A program made the position numbers and the translations under genes. Of a DNA stretch of 64,000 bases, positions 46,487 through 58,117 are shown piece after piece. How positions within the stretch are numbered: the first letter of the stretch is position 1; every line of letters starts with the position of its first letter. The stretch spans positions 62,001 through 126,000 of the forward strand of contig CANNZV010000269.1 of the NCBI GenBank assembly GCA_947561585.1, read 5' to 3'. The stretch comes from Caprella mutica. Taxonomy: Eukaryota > Arthropoda > Malacostraca > Amphipoda > Caprellidae. The notes beneath the pieces are model-generated. The model searched no databases, had not been told where the DNA came from, and worked only from the letters and a program-made list of their open reading frames with translations.

Positions 46487-46962
46487 ATGCTTGCCCTTCA
46501 TTCCCACATTGACAATGGGAATGCTCTTCATTCCCACATTGACATTGGGAATGCCCTTCATTCCCACATTGACAATGGGAATGCCCTTCATTCCCACATT
46601 GACAATGGGAATGCTCTTCATTCCCACATTGACAATAGGAATGCTCTTCATTCCCACATTGAGAATGGGAATGCCCTTCATTCCCACATTGACAATGGGA
46701 ATGCCCTTCATTCCCACATTGACAGTGGGAATGCCCTTCATTCCCACATTGACAATAGGAATGCTCTTCATTCCCACATTGACAATGGGAATGCCCTTCA
46801 TTCCCACATTGACAATGGGAATGCCCTTCATTCCCACATTGACAATGGGAATGCCCTTCATTCCCACATTGACAGTGGGAATGCCCTTCATTCCCACATT
46901 GACAATGGGAATGCTCTTCATAACCACATTGACAATGGGAATGCTCTCCATTCCCAATCGAT
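46487..46962. repeat. 30-bp hairpin minisatellite, 16 units
   Basis: CATTCCCACATTGACAATGG then GAATGCCCTT. CATTCCCA ... TGGGAATG is an 8-bp inverted repeat around a 9-nt centre. Open frames on both strands follow from the period of 30. Confidence 0.97.
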
Positions 46963-47504
46963 TCCAGTTCCTGTTCATTACTAACTATTATTCTATTGTT
47001 TCAATGAATTATTTTGTTCATTAAATTAATTTCTTTGTTTTCAGAGTCAACATTAAAATGTTTTATCGTCAAACAAATTAAAACTCACGGACTTTAATTA
47101 TTAAAATAAAAACATTAGGAAATTAATGAATAGTGAGTTAATTGATGTAACTGTTATATGTAACTAAACTATTTATTTTAAATAATTAAACATTAACAGG
47201 AATATTCATATTAAATATCTCTCTTTCTTCTAATTTTATATACAATTTGTATTCATTTAATAATTCATTTCAAAGTACACACTATCTATATTGTAGTAAG
47301 TCTCACACCAAAAAATATCTGAAATTGAACATTATAATGTGCAAATTGACACTAAAGTCTATGGACTTTTCTCTCCTCAGTACAAACTACAGAGAACTAT
47401 TTTAACCATCCACCTCCTGAAGAGGGTGAAGCATGCAGTTATTTTGGCACACTGGGCACTGCATGGTTATTAGAAGGATATTTTGTAATTATTTACACTC
47501 ATTT
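46963..47504. other. no gene recognised
   Basis: An acceptor-like TTTTCTCTCCTCAG near 47380 precedes TACAAACTACAGAGAAC, discussed as an exon-like module in the findings. Otherwise AT-rich. Confidence 0.4.
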
Positions 47505-47828
47505 ACACTAATTTAACCTCATTTACATTATTTACACTCATTTACGTTATTTACACTCATTTAAATTATTTACACTCATTTACATTATTTACATTATTTA
47601 ACCTCATTTACGTTATTTACACTCATTTACATCATTTAACCTCATTTACATTATTTAACCTCATTTACGTTATTTACACTCATTTACATCATTTAACCTC
47701 ATTTACATTATTTAACCTCATTTACGTTATTTACACTCATTTACATCATTTAACCTCATTCACATTATTTAACCTCATTTACATTATTTAACCTCATTTA
47801 CATTATTTACACTCATTTACGTCATTCA
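47505..47828. repeat. 17-18-bp degenerate minisatellite, about 18 units
   Basis: CATTTACATTATTTAACCT and CATTTACGTTATTTACACT alternate, so the array has a dimeric or trimeric order. Confidence 0.93.
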
Positions 47829-48340
47829 CACCTAAAATGTACTCATTCAGTGACAATATTTTACCCACTTCCCTCACACTCTAGTTACTCTTTTCCATTC
47901 ATTGCCGTGTCATTTGTACTCACCTTAAGCGTTTAACACACCTGTGTGTGTAGAATTTACACACCCGATACCCGTAAGTACGCAAACATTATCGTATTTA
48001 CGCAATTAGGGTCAGCGATGCGGCGTAAATCTTCCGCTACTGCCGATAAACACGTAAAGCGTAAGTACAGCCAGAGACAAATGTAACGGAAACGATTTTC
48101 ACAGTGTACAAAAATTAGAAACTTTACTAATTGTAAAGCTGGTAAAGAAACTTTACTAATTGTAAAGCTGGTGGATATTTTAAAAATGAAAAAATTGTAA
48201 TATTTGAAAATAATTGACTGCTACCTACTATACAATAACTGTTTGGTTACCTCGTATCCTGGATACAGTTACTGTATCACGTATTTAACTAATTGATTTG
48301 TAATGTTAAATTACACATCAATAATTGGCTGAATAATACA
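47829..48340. other. no gene; one isolated GTATCCTGGATAC
   Basis: GTATCCTGGATAC at 48254-48266, followed closely by CTGTATCACGTATTT. TTTACTAATTGTAAAGCTGG is directly duplicated near 48122-48170. Confidence 0.5.
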
Positions 48341-48344
48341 AAGT

Positions 48345-49105
48345 AAAGCTAACTACACAGAGTAAGCTAACTACACAGCGTAAGCTAACTACACAGAGTA
48401 AGCTAACTACACAGCGTAAGCTAACTACACAGTGTAAGCTAACTACACAGAGTAAGCTAACTACACAGGGTAAGCTAACTACACAGAGTAAGCTAACTAC
48501 ACAGAGTAAGCTAACTACACAGTGTAAGCTAACTACACAGAGTAAGCTAACTACACAGCGTAAGCTAACTACACAGTGTAAGCTAACTACACAGAGTAAG
48601 CTAACTACACAGGGTAAGCTAACTACACAGAGTAAGCTAACTACACAGAGTAAGCTAACTACACAGCGTAAGCTAACTACACAGGGTAAGCTAACTACAC
48701 AGGGTAAGCTAACTACACAGGGTAAGCTAACTACACAGAGTAAGCTAACTACACAGGGTAAGCTAACTACACAGGGTAAGCTAACTACACAGGGTAAGCT
48801 AACTGCACAGAGTAAGCTATCTACACAGAGTAAGCTAACTACACAGGGTAAGCTAACTACAGAGGGTAAGTTAACTACACAGAGTAAGCTAACTACAGAG
48901 GGTAAGCTAACTACACAGGGTAAGCTAACTACACAGAGTAAGCTAACTACACAGAGTAAGCTATCTACACAGAGTAAGCTAACTACACAGGGTAAGCTAA
49001 CTACACAGGGTAAGCTAACTACACAGGGTAAGCTAACTACACAGAGTAAGCTAACTACACAGAGTAAGCTAACTAAGCTAACTACACAGAGTAAGCTAAC
49101 TAAGC
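48345..49105. repeat. 18-bp minisatellite, about 42 units
   Basis: AGCTAACTACACAGAGTA with AGGGTA, AGCGTA and AGTGTA variants at one site. The minus strand reads open for 277 codons as (VVSLLC)n-type hydrophobic repeats, an artefact of period 18. Confidence 0.97.
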
Positions 49106-49253
49106 TTTTCACACAATGTTCAGTTGTGGTGAATACACACGTACAGTCCACACAGGAACGTGCTGTGTAGTCTGTGTGTCTTTGTGTTAATTTCTTTGTG
49201 TTAATGGAAGGGGGTGTAAAAGATTATATTTCCAAAGTTTTTGTGCCGGTAAA

Positions 49254-49381
49254 TAACTGTCACAAACACCGATGATTTCGTAACTTGTCACCTAACACGT
49301 ATCATGGATACAGTCACTTAACGTGTATCTTAGATACAATCAACTGACACGTATCATGGATACAGTCACTTAACATGTATC
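49254..49381. repeat. GTATC-NNN-GATAC cluster left of the foldback
   Basis: Three near-palindromes: GTATCATGGATAC (49299), GTATCTTAGATAC (49324), GTATCATGGATAC (49351). They are preceded by AACACCGATGATTTCGTAAC, repeated at 50577-50601 beyond the foldback, so the foldback element separates two parts of one repeat region. Confidence 0.8.
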
Positions 49382-50510
49382 CTAGGGTATCCGGCGGATT
49401 TTTTGAAAACGAATTTGCCGAACCCAAATTCGCCAAATCGGATTCTCCGAATACGAATTTGCTGAAACCCAAATTTGTTGAAAACGGATTCGCCGAAGTG
49501 AAGATTTGCCGAAAGTCAAATTTTCCGAAAGATTTATTTAAAACCGAATGTAAAAATATACAAAAATTTACAGAAAAGAAACGAACATTAAAATTGATCC
49601 TTTAATTATTCTATCTGTAACTGTTAATCTTTGAGCCACTAAATGATCCTCTGTCTTTGTTCTCATTTCAAGCTTTATTCAGTCAGTATCAGTCAGTTAG
49701 TCAGTATCAGTCAGTTAGTCAGTATCATTCAGTTAGTCAGTATCATTCAGTCAGTTAGTTTCAGGTGCATGTTACATATCATTCATTGGAGCGTTTTGCT
49801 TGTTTTTAGATTGTGTTACTATAACATGTTTATTTATTTTTTTGTGAATAATCAATTTATAGTTGTTTGTTTTAATGCAGGAATGCTCTATATCACGGCC
49901 AGTTAAATAAACTACATGTAATCAACTTTGTGTGATTACTTAACTAATATTTTATGTGTAATTACGCCACATAAAACACGCCCGAGATTCTTATTTTCTA
50001 TTCAGTTGTTTATAGTATACCATACAGAAGGTGTGTCGTGGCTGACGTATCAAAATTTATTCCAATTATTGCGTTTAAAATATACAATTGTTAGCAATGA
50101 ATAACATAATTATAAGATATGTTTATATCTTCCCAATATACCTCTGGCTTCGACGATAGTGTCACTTGCATCAATAAATTTGTTTCAGTTAAAAACATTG
50201 ATTTCTATCTACCTTTTATTTGTAATACCAATTAGCGGAACACAAATTTATATAGCAATAGTAATGTCAAACTCATATAAGAAATGTGTTATTTTATGCA
50301 TTAGATATAATGATGAGAACTACAAAGTTCCACAGAATGTTCTTTTAAATACATTAAATTTGATTTTCGACAAATTCGTCAATCGGAAAATTTGTCCTTC
50401 GGCAAATCCGTATTTCGGAAAATTGGTTTTCGGCAAATTTGAGATTCGATCTGCAAACACGTATTCGGAAAATCCGTTTCGGAGAATTCGTTTTCGGAAA
50501 AACAGCCTAG
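49382..50510. mobile_element. 1.1-kb foldback element with about 150-bp arms
   Basis: The left arm starts CTAGGGTATCCGGCGGAT and runs GAAAACGAATTTGCCGAAC; the inverse of the right arm starts CTAGGCTGTTTTTCCGAAAA and runs ACGAATTCTCCGAAACGG. Both arms are built of about 15-bp sub-repeats of the type AATTTGCCGAAAAC. The middle (49545-50350) holds short TCAGTCAGTTAG repeats (49676-49760) and no transposase. Class II by structure; superfamily not assigned. Confidence 0.75.
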
Positions 50511-50689
50511 ACCCGTATCCTAGATACAATAACCTAACAGGTATAACCTTTTTTTGCATTGTTAAATAATTGTCAGAAACACCGATGATTTCATAACTTG
50601 CATCCATTCTTACCAATATTATACGGGTAAATAATTACTGAATTAAACAACAAAATTAACAATGAAATTAGGCCTTTGAAGGGATATGT

Positions 50690-50895
50690 GACTGCATCCA
50701 AAATACGTGTAAGGTGACTGTATCCAGGATAAGTGTAAAGTGACTGTATCTAGGATACGTGTTATGTGACTGCATCCAGGATACGTTTAGGTGTCTGCAT
50801 CTAGGATACGTGTTAGCTATGTGACTGTATCCAGGATACGTGATAGGTTACAGTATCCAGGATACATGTTAGTTCACTGTATCCAGGATACATTT
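50690..50895. repeat. 27-30-bp repeat built on GTATCCAGGATAC, 7 units
   Basis: TGACTGTATCCAGGATACGT and variants with GTATCTAGGATAC and GCATCCAGGATAC. The near-palindrome is conserved while linkers vary in length and sequence. A GTATCCTAGATAC lies at 50514-50526. Confidence 0.88.
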
Positions 50896-50899
50896 CCCC

Positions 50900-52160
50900 C
50901 CAAAGAAATAGGATGCACATCCAATCAAAGATTCCCTAACAAAATTCTCCCCTCATTTTTTCTCCCGTAGAATCTTAATTAAAACACAAAAACAAACAAT
51001 TGGTCATTGGCTGAAAGGAGGAGAGTGATCTGCGTAGACTTTTGCTACATTGCTATCCATTAAAACTATTCCCCCAGTCAGTATTTTTGTGTGGAAATTG
51101 AAGCCAGGAAATGAGTTGAGGGGAGAGAAACAAGTGATTGTACACAAAAATTGTGTATAATTGTTATGATGAAATCTTCATGTCGAATAGATATTTGTAG
51201 TTTATTATTTTTAGATAATAAAGGACCGATGCAATTTAATACCTTATTTGTATTAAAAGTTTTTCAATGGTTAGCAGAATATGTTTAACTGTATGAAGAA
51301 ATATATTACTTAGTCAGGTTTCAAAAATCTTTCCCAGAAACATTGGAGAAGATAGTTATATCCAATGGTTCTATTCTAGGACCAGATCAGAACTGGAGAA
51401 CCTCTATAATTATTTATCAGGCTGAAATCATATTGGTGGAGTCATTTTAGAATTAGTTAGTTATCATTGGTTGAAGGTTCGAACACCAATAGAGTTTGGA
51501 GAAGCGAGAAGAAGTATCTTACAAGTGGATATGGGAGGAGATTAAGCAAGATCTTCTAGCATATAACCTAGGGTTGTATCTTTCAATGTTCAACAACTTC
51601 ATTCTGTATCTAGCAAGTCAGCTGGATAGAAGACTTAGTAAATCAAGTTCACGCACCCAGACTCAAGACAGAGGTAATTAAGTGTTCGAATGTTCAACTA
51701 ACACTGGCAATGGTAGACAACCATAAAGAGACTTGAGCGCCATACACACGTAGGGTTTTTTAAGTCTTTCCACCAGACTTTTTGCTAAGCTCCTCCTACT
51801 TTTTCCACGAGAAAATAAGAAAAAATTATATAGTTTTTTCTTATATTCTCGTCAAATGTCAGCGGCAGAGTCCCGACTGCAGACACTGTATCCTATACGA
51901 CAGAGTCACAAGCGAAGAGTATACGTATAGGATACCGCCTATAGGATTAGTATAAGATTCAGCAGTAATTCTACGATCCGTAGAATTCGACAGTCAGTGT
52001 TGTGATCCAGTACTGGTAATTTTACGAGTCCATTGTCAGACTCAATTGAGAAAACAAAGTCACTTTCCCCATTGACATTTAGTTCATGCTTAGTGGGAAC
52101 TCTCCCTCCCCCCTTCCCCTCCATTTATTTATATCTTTTTATTTAGTAGAGAGAATATAT
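50900..52160. other. no intact gene; possible transposase relic inside
   Basis: At 51330-51560 the plus-strand translation, across stops and frameshifts, gives fragments (GSILGPDQNWRTSI; then in another frame GSNTNRVWRSEKKYLTSGYG) that faintly recall the ISXO2/Merlin-type transposase core. The match is weak. The rest has no recognised feature. Confidence 0.2.
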
Positions 52161-52164
52161 ACCA

Positions 52165-52908
52165 ACAACCTCCAATGTTCATCAGCCTCCAATGTTCATC
52201 AGCCTCCAATGTCCATCAGCCTCCAATGTTCATCAGCCTCCAATGTTCATCAGCCTCCAATGTTCATCAGCCTCCAATGTCCATCAGCCTCCAATGTTCA
52301 TCAGCCTCCAATGTTCATCAGCCTCCAATGTCCATCAGCCTCCAATGTCCATCAGCCTCCAATGTTCATCAGCCTCCAATGTTCATCAGCCTCCAATGTT
52401 CATCAGCCTCCAATGTTCATCAGCCTCCAATGTTTATCAGCCTCCAATGTCCATCAGCCTCCAATGTCCATCAGCCTCCAATGTTCACCAGCCTCCAATG
52501 TTCATCAGTCTCCAATGTTCATCAGCCTCCAATGTTCATCAGCCTCCAATGTTCATCAGTCTCCAATGTTCATCAGTCTCCAATGTTCATCAACCTCCAA
52601 TGTTCATCAGCCTCCAATGTTCATCAGCCTCCAATGTTCATCAGCCTCCAATTTTCATCAGCTTCCAATGTTCATCAGTCTCCAATGTTCATCAGCCTCC
52701 AATGTTCATCAGCCTCCAATGTTCATCAGCCTCCAATGTTCATCAGCCTCCAATGTTCATCAGCCTCCAATGTTCATCAGCCTCCAATGTTCATCAGTCT
52801 CCAATTTTCATCAGCTTCCAATGTTCATCAGCCTCCAATGTTCATCAGCCTCCAATGTTCATCAGCCTCCAATGTTCATCAGCCTCCAATGTTCATCAGC
52901 CTCCAGTT
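52165..52908. repeat. 17-bp minisatellite, about 43 units
   Basis: CATCAGCCTCCAATGTT with TGTCC, CAGTCT and ATTTTC variants. All three plus frames are open for about 250 codons as Ser/Gln/Cys/His-rich repeats; rejected as genes. Confidence 0.98.
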
Positions 52909-53249
52909 TTTCAATTTAAATGGCTAGGGCCGGCTGCTCGATGTTAATTAATAACCACGCTACCAAGCAAATGAAAGAACTCGATTGCTGAAATAGATTT
53001 TTAATAGTTAGATAAGGAGAAGCAATAAAGTAATTGTAGTGAGTTAGGGATATAATTAAACTATTGTTAATAAATAAAAATAACAACACAATTGGGAGGC
53101 GCACACGAGATGTAAAATAGGATGAAAAGCTCTTTATTTACCTTTAATTAAGGAAGAAACGAAGGTAAATTGCCAGGTGAATTGAACACAAATCTATGAA
53201 TTGAAGGAGAAAATAGAGGAGGCGTTTGAGTAGAAGTTTAGAGGATAGA

Positions 53250-53745
53250 AGTACAGTTAGAAGTACAGTTAGAGGTACAGATAGAGGTACAGTTAGAGGT
53301 ACAGTTAGAGGTACAGATAGAGGTACAGATAGAGGTACAGTTAGAGGTACAGTTAGAGGTACAGATAGAGGTACAGTTAGAGGTACAGTTAGAGGTACAG
53401 ATAGAGGTACAGATAGAGGTACAGTTAGAGGTACAGTTAGAGGTACAGTTAGAGGTACAATTAGAGGTACAATTAGAGGTACAGTTAGAGGTACAGATAG
53501 AGGTACAGTTAGAGGTACAGTTAGAGGTACAGTTAGAGGTACAGTTAGAGGTACAGTTAGAGTTACAGTTAGAGGTACAGATAGAGGTACAGTTAGAGGT
53601 ACAGTTAGAGGTACAGTTAGAGGAACAGTTAGAGTTACAGTTAGAGGTACAGTTAGAGGTACAGATAGAGGTACAGTTAGAGGTACAGTTAGAGGTACAA
53701 TTAGAGTTACAGTTAGACTTACAGTTAGAGGTACAGTTAGAGGTA
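53250..53745. repeat. 12-bp minisatellite, about 41 units
   Basis: GTACAGTTAGAG with GTACAGATAGAG interspersed. Translates as (RGTV)n on plus and Cys/Ser/Asn-rich on minus. It ends about 35 bp before the mariner element. Confidence 0.98.
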
Positions 53746-53784
53746 CACACTGAACAGTTAGAAGGCATTTTAGATGTTAATATA

Positions 53785-55021
53785 CAGGGTGATCATTAAA
53801 AATGGCCAGTTTTAAACACTTATTATACGTAGAATTTATTGATTAACATAGAAAAGAAATATACCATTTTAAAGCTAAATCCTACGTTTGGCATAGTTAT
53901 TTTACTCTTTCAAAATTCCAGACGCTAATTGGCTACTACGAATGCTAAACATTCATACAATCTCTTGATGGTCGAAGACATGACTTGCGTAACCAGTTCC
54001 ATTGATTTCGTTCATCATGTTTGCCTTGAGGTCTGCAGTTGTGGTAAGGTTGTTCTTTATCGAATAGAACCCACAAATAAACATCAGGAACTGTTTGGTT
54101 GGGAGACCTGGAACCCCATTAAATATCAACAAATTTTGGAATTAACTTCCCAGGAAATATTTTCTCAGAGCAGCCATTGAAACTCGTGGCATGTGGTACC
54201 GTTCTGATGAAAATAATGATGATCAATCTCTTTTCTGATACTTTGGAGAAAACAATTAATAAGCATCTATTATAAAACGTTCTGATTTAACAGTGACTCC
54301 AATTCCAGTCAGATCCTAAAAAAAACAGAGTCCAATAATTTCATGCGCCGAATCTGCGCGCTAAACTTTGGGGTTCAGGATTTCGACTTTCCCAAACTCT
54401 TCAATTTTGTTTGTTAACAGTACCATCCAAGCAGAAGGGAGCTTCATATATTGATAAGTTCTTACGTGGAATTAGGGTTCATTTTGTTTATTTCAATAAA
54501 CGACGGAGAAATTTGTCTTCTTTTGTCGTAAAAGGGTTTCAACATAAAGTTTTTCTTAAGAATTTGTCTAACTGATGAATTCGGAGTCATCTCAACAATA
54601 TTCTGATCGCTTTAATTTTCTCTGTCCGTACGGTTCTTAGTCTTCCAGTTAGCTTTCGAGGTGGAATGTTATCAGTTGTTTGGAAGATTTTGACACACCG
54701 CTAACTAACTTTTACAGAAGGAGCCTTAGGTGGAACCTGATCTTGAATGCTCTTTGACAAGCAGTAACACTATCGGAGAGAAGAGACTGCTGAACTGCGA
54801 TAAATTGTAGCGATGAATATCCAGCCATGATGATACACAGTTTGAAATTACTTTTCTCATCGTGCACTTGAACAAAGTTCTAGCGTAGACAGGATCGTAC
54901 ATTCAGAAAACAAGTTTCTCCTCTTTCGATTGGTATGTAAATTTATAAAATATTATAATTTGTAGAAGTCATATTGGCTGTATTGCTGTTTTGAAACTGC
55001 CCATTTTTAATGCTAACTCTG
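53785..55021 (-). mobile_element. decayed Tc1/mariner-superfamily transposon, 1.24 kb
   Basis: Terminal inverted repeats: the left end CAGGGTGATCATTAAAAATG and the inverse of the right end CAGAGTTAGCATTAAAAATG, continuing GCCAGTTTTAAA versus GGCAGTTTCAAA. Both sides have TA (53783-53784 and 55022-55023), the canonical mariner target. The total length fits a full-size mariner. The coding strand is minus. Confidence 0.85.
53925..54828 (-). pseudogene. mariner-like transposase pseudogene
   Basis: Minus-strand fragments in changing frames resemble mariner transposases: an N-terminal ATG near 54828 (MAGYSS), a linker-like PRKLTGRLRTVRT, a core reading FHQNGTTCH where the family has F-Q-D-G-A-x-x-H, a WGSRSPNQTVPDVYLW block in place of W-P-x-R-S-P-D-L, and a C-terminal MELVTQVMSSTIKRLYEC. 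Several frameshifts and stops separate them, and the Asp of the QDG block has become Asn. It cannot encode an active enzyme. Confidence 0.75.
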
Positions 55022-55139
55022 TATTATGGATTAAGTAGTTCCTGTATTTGGATTTCTACGAATTACCATCATTTAATGTTTTTAATTTATTTCCCCTTGT
55101 ATTGTTTTTAATTTTCCCCAATAATGTTCATTATTATCA

Positions 55140-55300
55140 TTTCTACCGAAAACAGACAATAATGATAAACCAGTCATCCGTAACGGAAGGGTTGGCAGCC
55201 TTAGATGCTATCGCAGTGAGGGATGGTACACCTGTCAACAAAATAAACCTAATACCACTCGAAGAAAAGACAACGAAGAGATAATAAATAAAGTTACTAA
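55140..55300 (+). other. candidate short terminal exon with poly(A) signal
   Basis: After an acceptor-like CTACCGAAAACAG the frame reads TIMINQSSVTEGLAALDAIA and runs on to ...EEKTTKR and TAA (ends 55281-55283), directly followed by AATAAATAAA. Composition is protein-like but I recognise no family. It could be a remnant of a retroelement or a short ORF by chance. Confidence 0.2.
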
Positions 55301-55479
55301 AATTAAATATAATACACAAATAAAACTTATTTTAGTATCTTTGTGTGACTTTCCCCTGTTTTTATCTAATTTTCTAAACGATTCTTTTTAATTTGCCGCC
55401 AACAACAGAAATTAGAAACTTGAGATTTAATGACACAAAAAATAAGAAAATTAGACTCGGGAATTAGAGGGAAGAAAAG

Positions 55480-55497
55480 TGGCGCCCAAACGGGGCA
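55480..55497 (+). other. primer-binding-site-like sequence
   Basis: TGGCGCCCAAACGGGGCA resembles the 18-nt tRNA-Lys-type primer-binding site of LTR retroelements (TGGCGCCC followed by a purine-rich stretch). No paired LTRs, gag or pol are seen in the next 250 bases, so at most a fragment. Confidence 0.25.
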
Positions 55498-55769
55498 AAA
55501 ACTTTGTAGTTATTTTCAATGTACAAACTGAAGCTAAAGAAGGAATTATATAAAAGAGTAAATTTAGATAAATAAATCTAAATTTGGTAAATATCTATAT
55601 TGGAAAGGTTATAAAGTTGTATGATATTTCTCGTTTTTTCAGAGAATTTCGTATAAAAACATTAAATACTTTCTCAGATTCGGACCTGAAGATTCATCTT
55701 CATTCCTCTTCAGAGACAGGAGTCATGTCCAGATAGGGGCAACGGAGTGTGTCCTACTGTGGAGAAACA

Positions 55770-56330
55770 AGAGGAGACACAAGTGGAGACCAGAGTGAAG
55801 ATAGTAAAGGAGACATGGAGCAGCTAGAGACACAAGTGGAGACACAGAGTGAAGATAGTATAGGAGACATGGAACAGCTGGAGACACAAGTGGAGACACA
55901 AGTGGAGACACAAGTGGAGACACAAGTGAAGACACAAGTGGAGACACAAGTGAAGACACAAGTGGAGACACAAGTGAAGACACAAGTGGAGACACAGTCG
56001 AGTGAAGATAGTAGAGGAGACATGGAGCTGCTGGAGACACAAGTGGGGACACAGAGTGAAGATAGTAAAGGAGACATGGAGCAGCAAGAGACACAAGGTG
56101 AGACACTGAGTGAAGATAGTATAGGAGACATGGAGCAGCTGGAGACACAAGTGGAGACACAGAGTGAAGACACAAGTGGAGACACAGAGTGAAGACACAA
56201 GTGGAGACACAGAGTGAAGACACAAGTGGAGACACAGAGTGTAGATAGTAGAGGAGACATGGAGCAGCTGGAGACACAAGTGGAGACACAAATAGAGACA
56301 GTAGAGGAGACACGGGACAGCTGGAGACAC
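55770..56330. repeat. 12-bp-based repeat with higher-order units
   Basis: The basic GACACAAGTGGA unit is combined with GAGTGAAGATAGTA and GGAGACATGGAGCAGCTGGA to give larger units of roughly 55-60 bp, so two repeat levels are present. Frames are open on both strands (Glu/Thr/Asp-rich on plus; Cys/Leu/Ser-rich on minus). I judge this non-coding. Confidence 0.93.
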
Positions 56331-56404
56331 TCTTGTTCTCTCATCACATTTTCCTTTACTAATTTCATGCGTAGTTCAATTAATGTTTGTTTTATATTAT
56401 CTCA

Positions 56405-56645
56405 TAATGAAGTACAGCGCCCTCTATAATGAAGTACAGCGCCCTCTATAATGCAGTACAGTACCCTCTGTAATGAAGTACAGCACCATCTGTAATGAAG
56501 TACAGAGCCCTCTATAATGAAGTACAGCGCCCTCTATAATGAAGTACAGCGCCCTCTATAATGAAGTACAGCGCCCTCTATAATGCAGTACAGCGCCCTC
56601 TATAATGCAGTACAGCGCCCTCTATAATGAAGTACAGCGCCCTCT
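56405..56645. repeat. 22-bp minisatellite, about 11 units
   Basis: ATGAAGTACAGCGCCCTCTA plus TA; a few units have GTACCCTCTG or GCACCATCTG. It begins about 75 bp after the preceding array. Confidence 0.96.
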
Positions 56646-58115
56646 GTTATCCACAACAACAACTATCACTTCCCCAAGTACTCATTTAAATAATATTCAA
56701 TTAACTTAAGCCAGCCGTACAGGGAGTTTGGATTAGAATATTAATTTCGATGTCATTTGGATTAAACAAATTCACTAGTTAGACTTAGGCTAAAATGACA
56801 ATTTATTTTGTCGGGGGATAGATATTAACATGGCTCATGCAACAGCCTAGGATTATTGTTACCACTTCTTTTAATTAGTAAATATAGTATTTTGAATATT
56901 GCTTTACACTGTTTTTAATGAATTTATTATTTTTTAACACCAAAATGCTTACATACGCTAGAATAATTACGGTTATTCTCTCGTGTGAACGACTGTACAG
57001 TACCGAACTGAGAAGAAGCGGGGCTCAACTAAAAGGGGTGGGGCTTAAGGAAGAGGGGCGAGCATTGTTACTGATTTGGAGTCTTCATTTCCGCTAAATA
57101 TTACACTGAAGAGCTGTTCCCGGTGTACTAACAGAGGAGTCTTACCTATCAGAGTTAACCCTAATGAGTTTGACTGTCAGAATCAACGAGAAGGTTTGAC
57201 TATGTGTTAAAAAAGGTCTCATTTATAAACGTACGTTTTTGTATATTTTACAAGTTGTTAGTATATATACTAAACTAATGTTTTCCAAATTTCAAGTAAA
57301 AATATTGAACATATAAAGAGAAATAAATACATAGGTATGTGAGACATTGGCAACTGAGAGAGCAGAGCTGTGATTGGGTGGAGTGTGACCCGCACACGTC
57401 ACCACACGTGTGTGCAGTGTTGCCACACGTCTCCAAATTACAATTAATTCAATAATTTAGGTGACTTACGCTGATTTACGCCGATACGTAAATATTTTTC
57501 AACTTATAAATACAAAAATATATTTGGTATTTATGTAGGAACAAAGTCAAGAGAGGCCAGTATATTTAAAGGAATGACATGAAAGATATAAAGTGAATTA
57601 AAAAAAGATGTCCCTATAGAAAACACACGTCCAGCCCACTATGGTTAATTCATTCATACTGATATCAAAATTCGTATATTAAGAAACAAATGTAATTATA
57701 TTTGTTTGTTACACCCATATCTAAATTAAAAAACTGTTTAATAATAAGGATTGAAACAATCACACCGTAATGGTTTCACATTTTAAAAAGATGTAAATGT
57801 AATTGAAAATAAACTTCAAAATAACTAGAATACATTAATTTAACCCCCTACCTCCCCACTGACTCTCCTTGTCACTGCTAAAGATGGCAATATGTTGAAG
57901 GTTCAGGCAGCTGCAGGTTAATTAGAGAAAGCAATCACCTGATTGATTGAAAAACTCAATGGAAAATATTAGTTAGGTAAAATTTAATTGAATTGATTGG
58001 CAAAGCGAGAGATGGACTGTGAATTGCTTGATTAACTCTCAACTGAAATTGATTGGTGCTTTTAATCAATTTTAATTTATTGCCATTCGAGAGTAAAAAC
58101 AAATAAAAGAACAAA
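56646..58115. other. no gene recognised
   Basis: AT-rich, with isolated G/C-richer pieces (57000-57060 and 57360-57430, the latter with CACACGTCACCACACGTGTG). No tRNA, exon or array supported. Confidence 0.45.
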
Positions 58116-58117
58116 GT

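Noticed and set aside
48318..49151. 277-codon minus-strand Val/Ser/Leu/Cys repeat frame
   Set aside because: An 18-bp array with variants at one site; frame openness follows from the period.
51330..51560. ISXO2/Merlin-like transposase relic
   Set aside because: Similarity rests on a few residues across several stops and frames; kept only as a remark under the 50900-52160 entry, not called as an element.
52086..52947. Three 250-277-codon plus-strand frames (Ser/Gln/Cys/His-rich)
   Set aside because: 17-bp array without stops in any phase.
55723..56368. Cys/Leu/Ser-rich minus-strand and Glu/Thr-rich plus-strand frames
   Set aside because: Products of the 12-bp GACACAAGTGGA array and its higher-order units.
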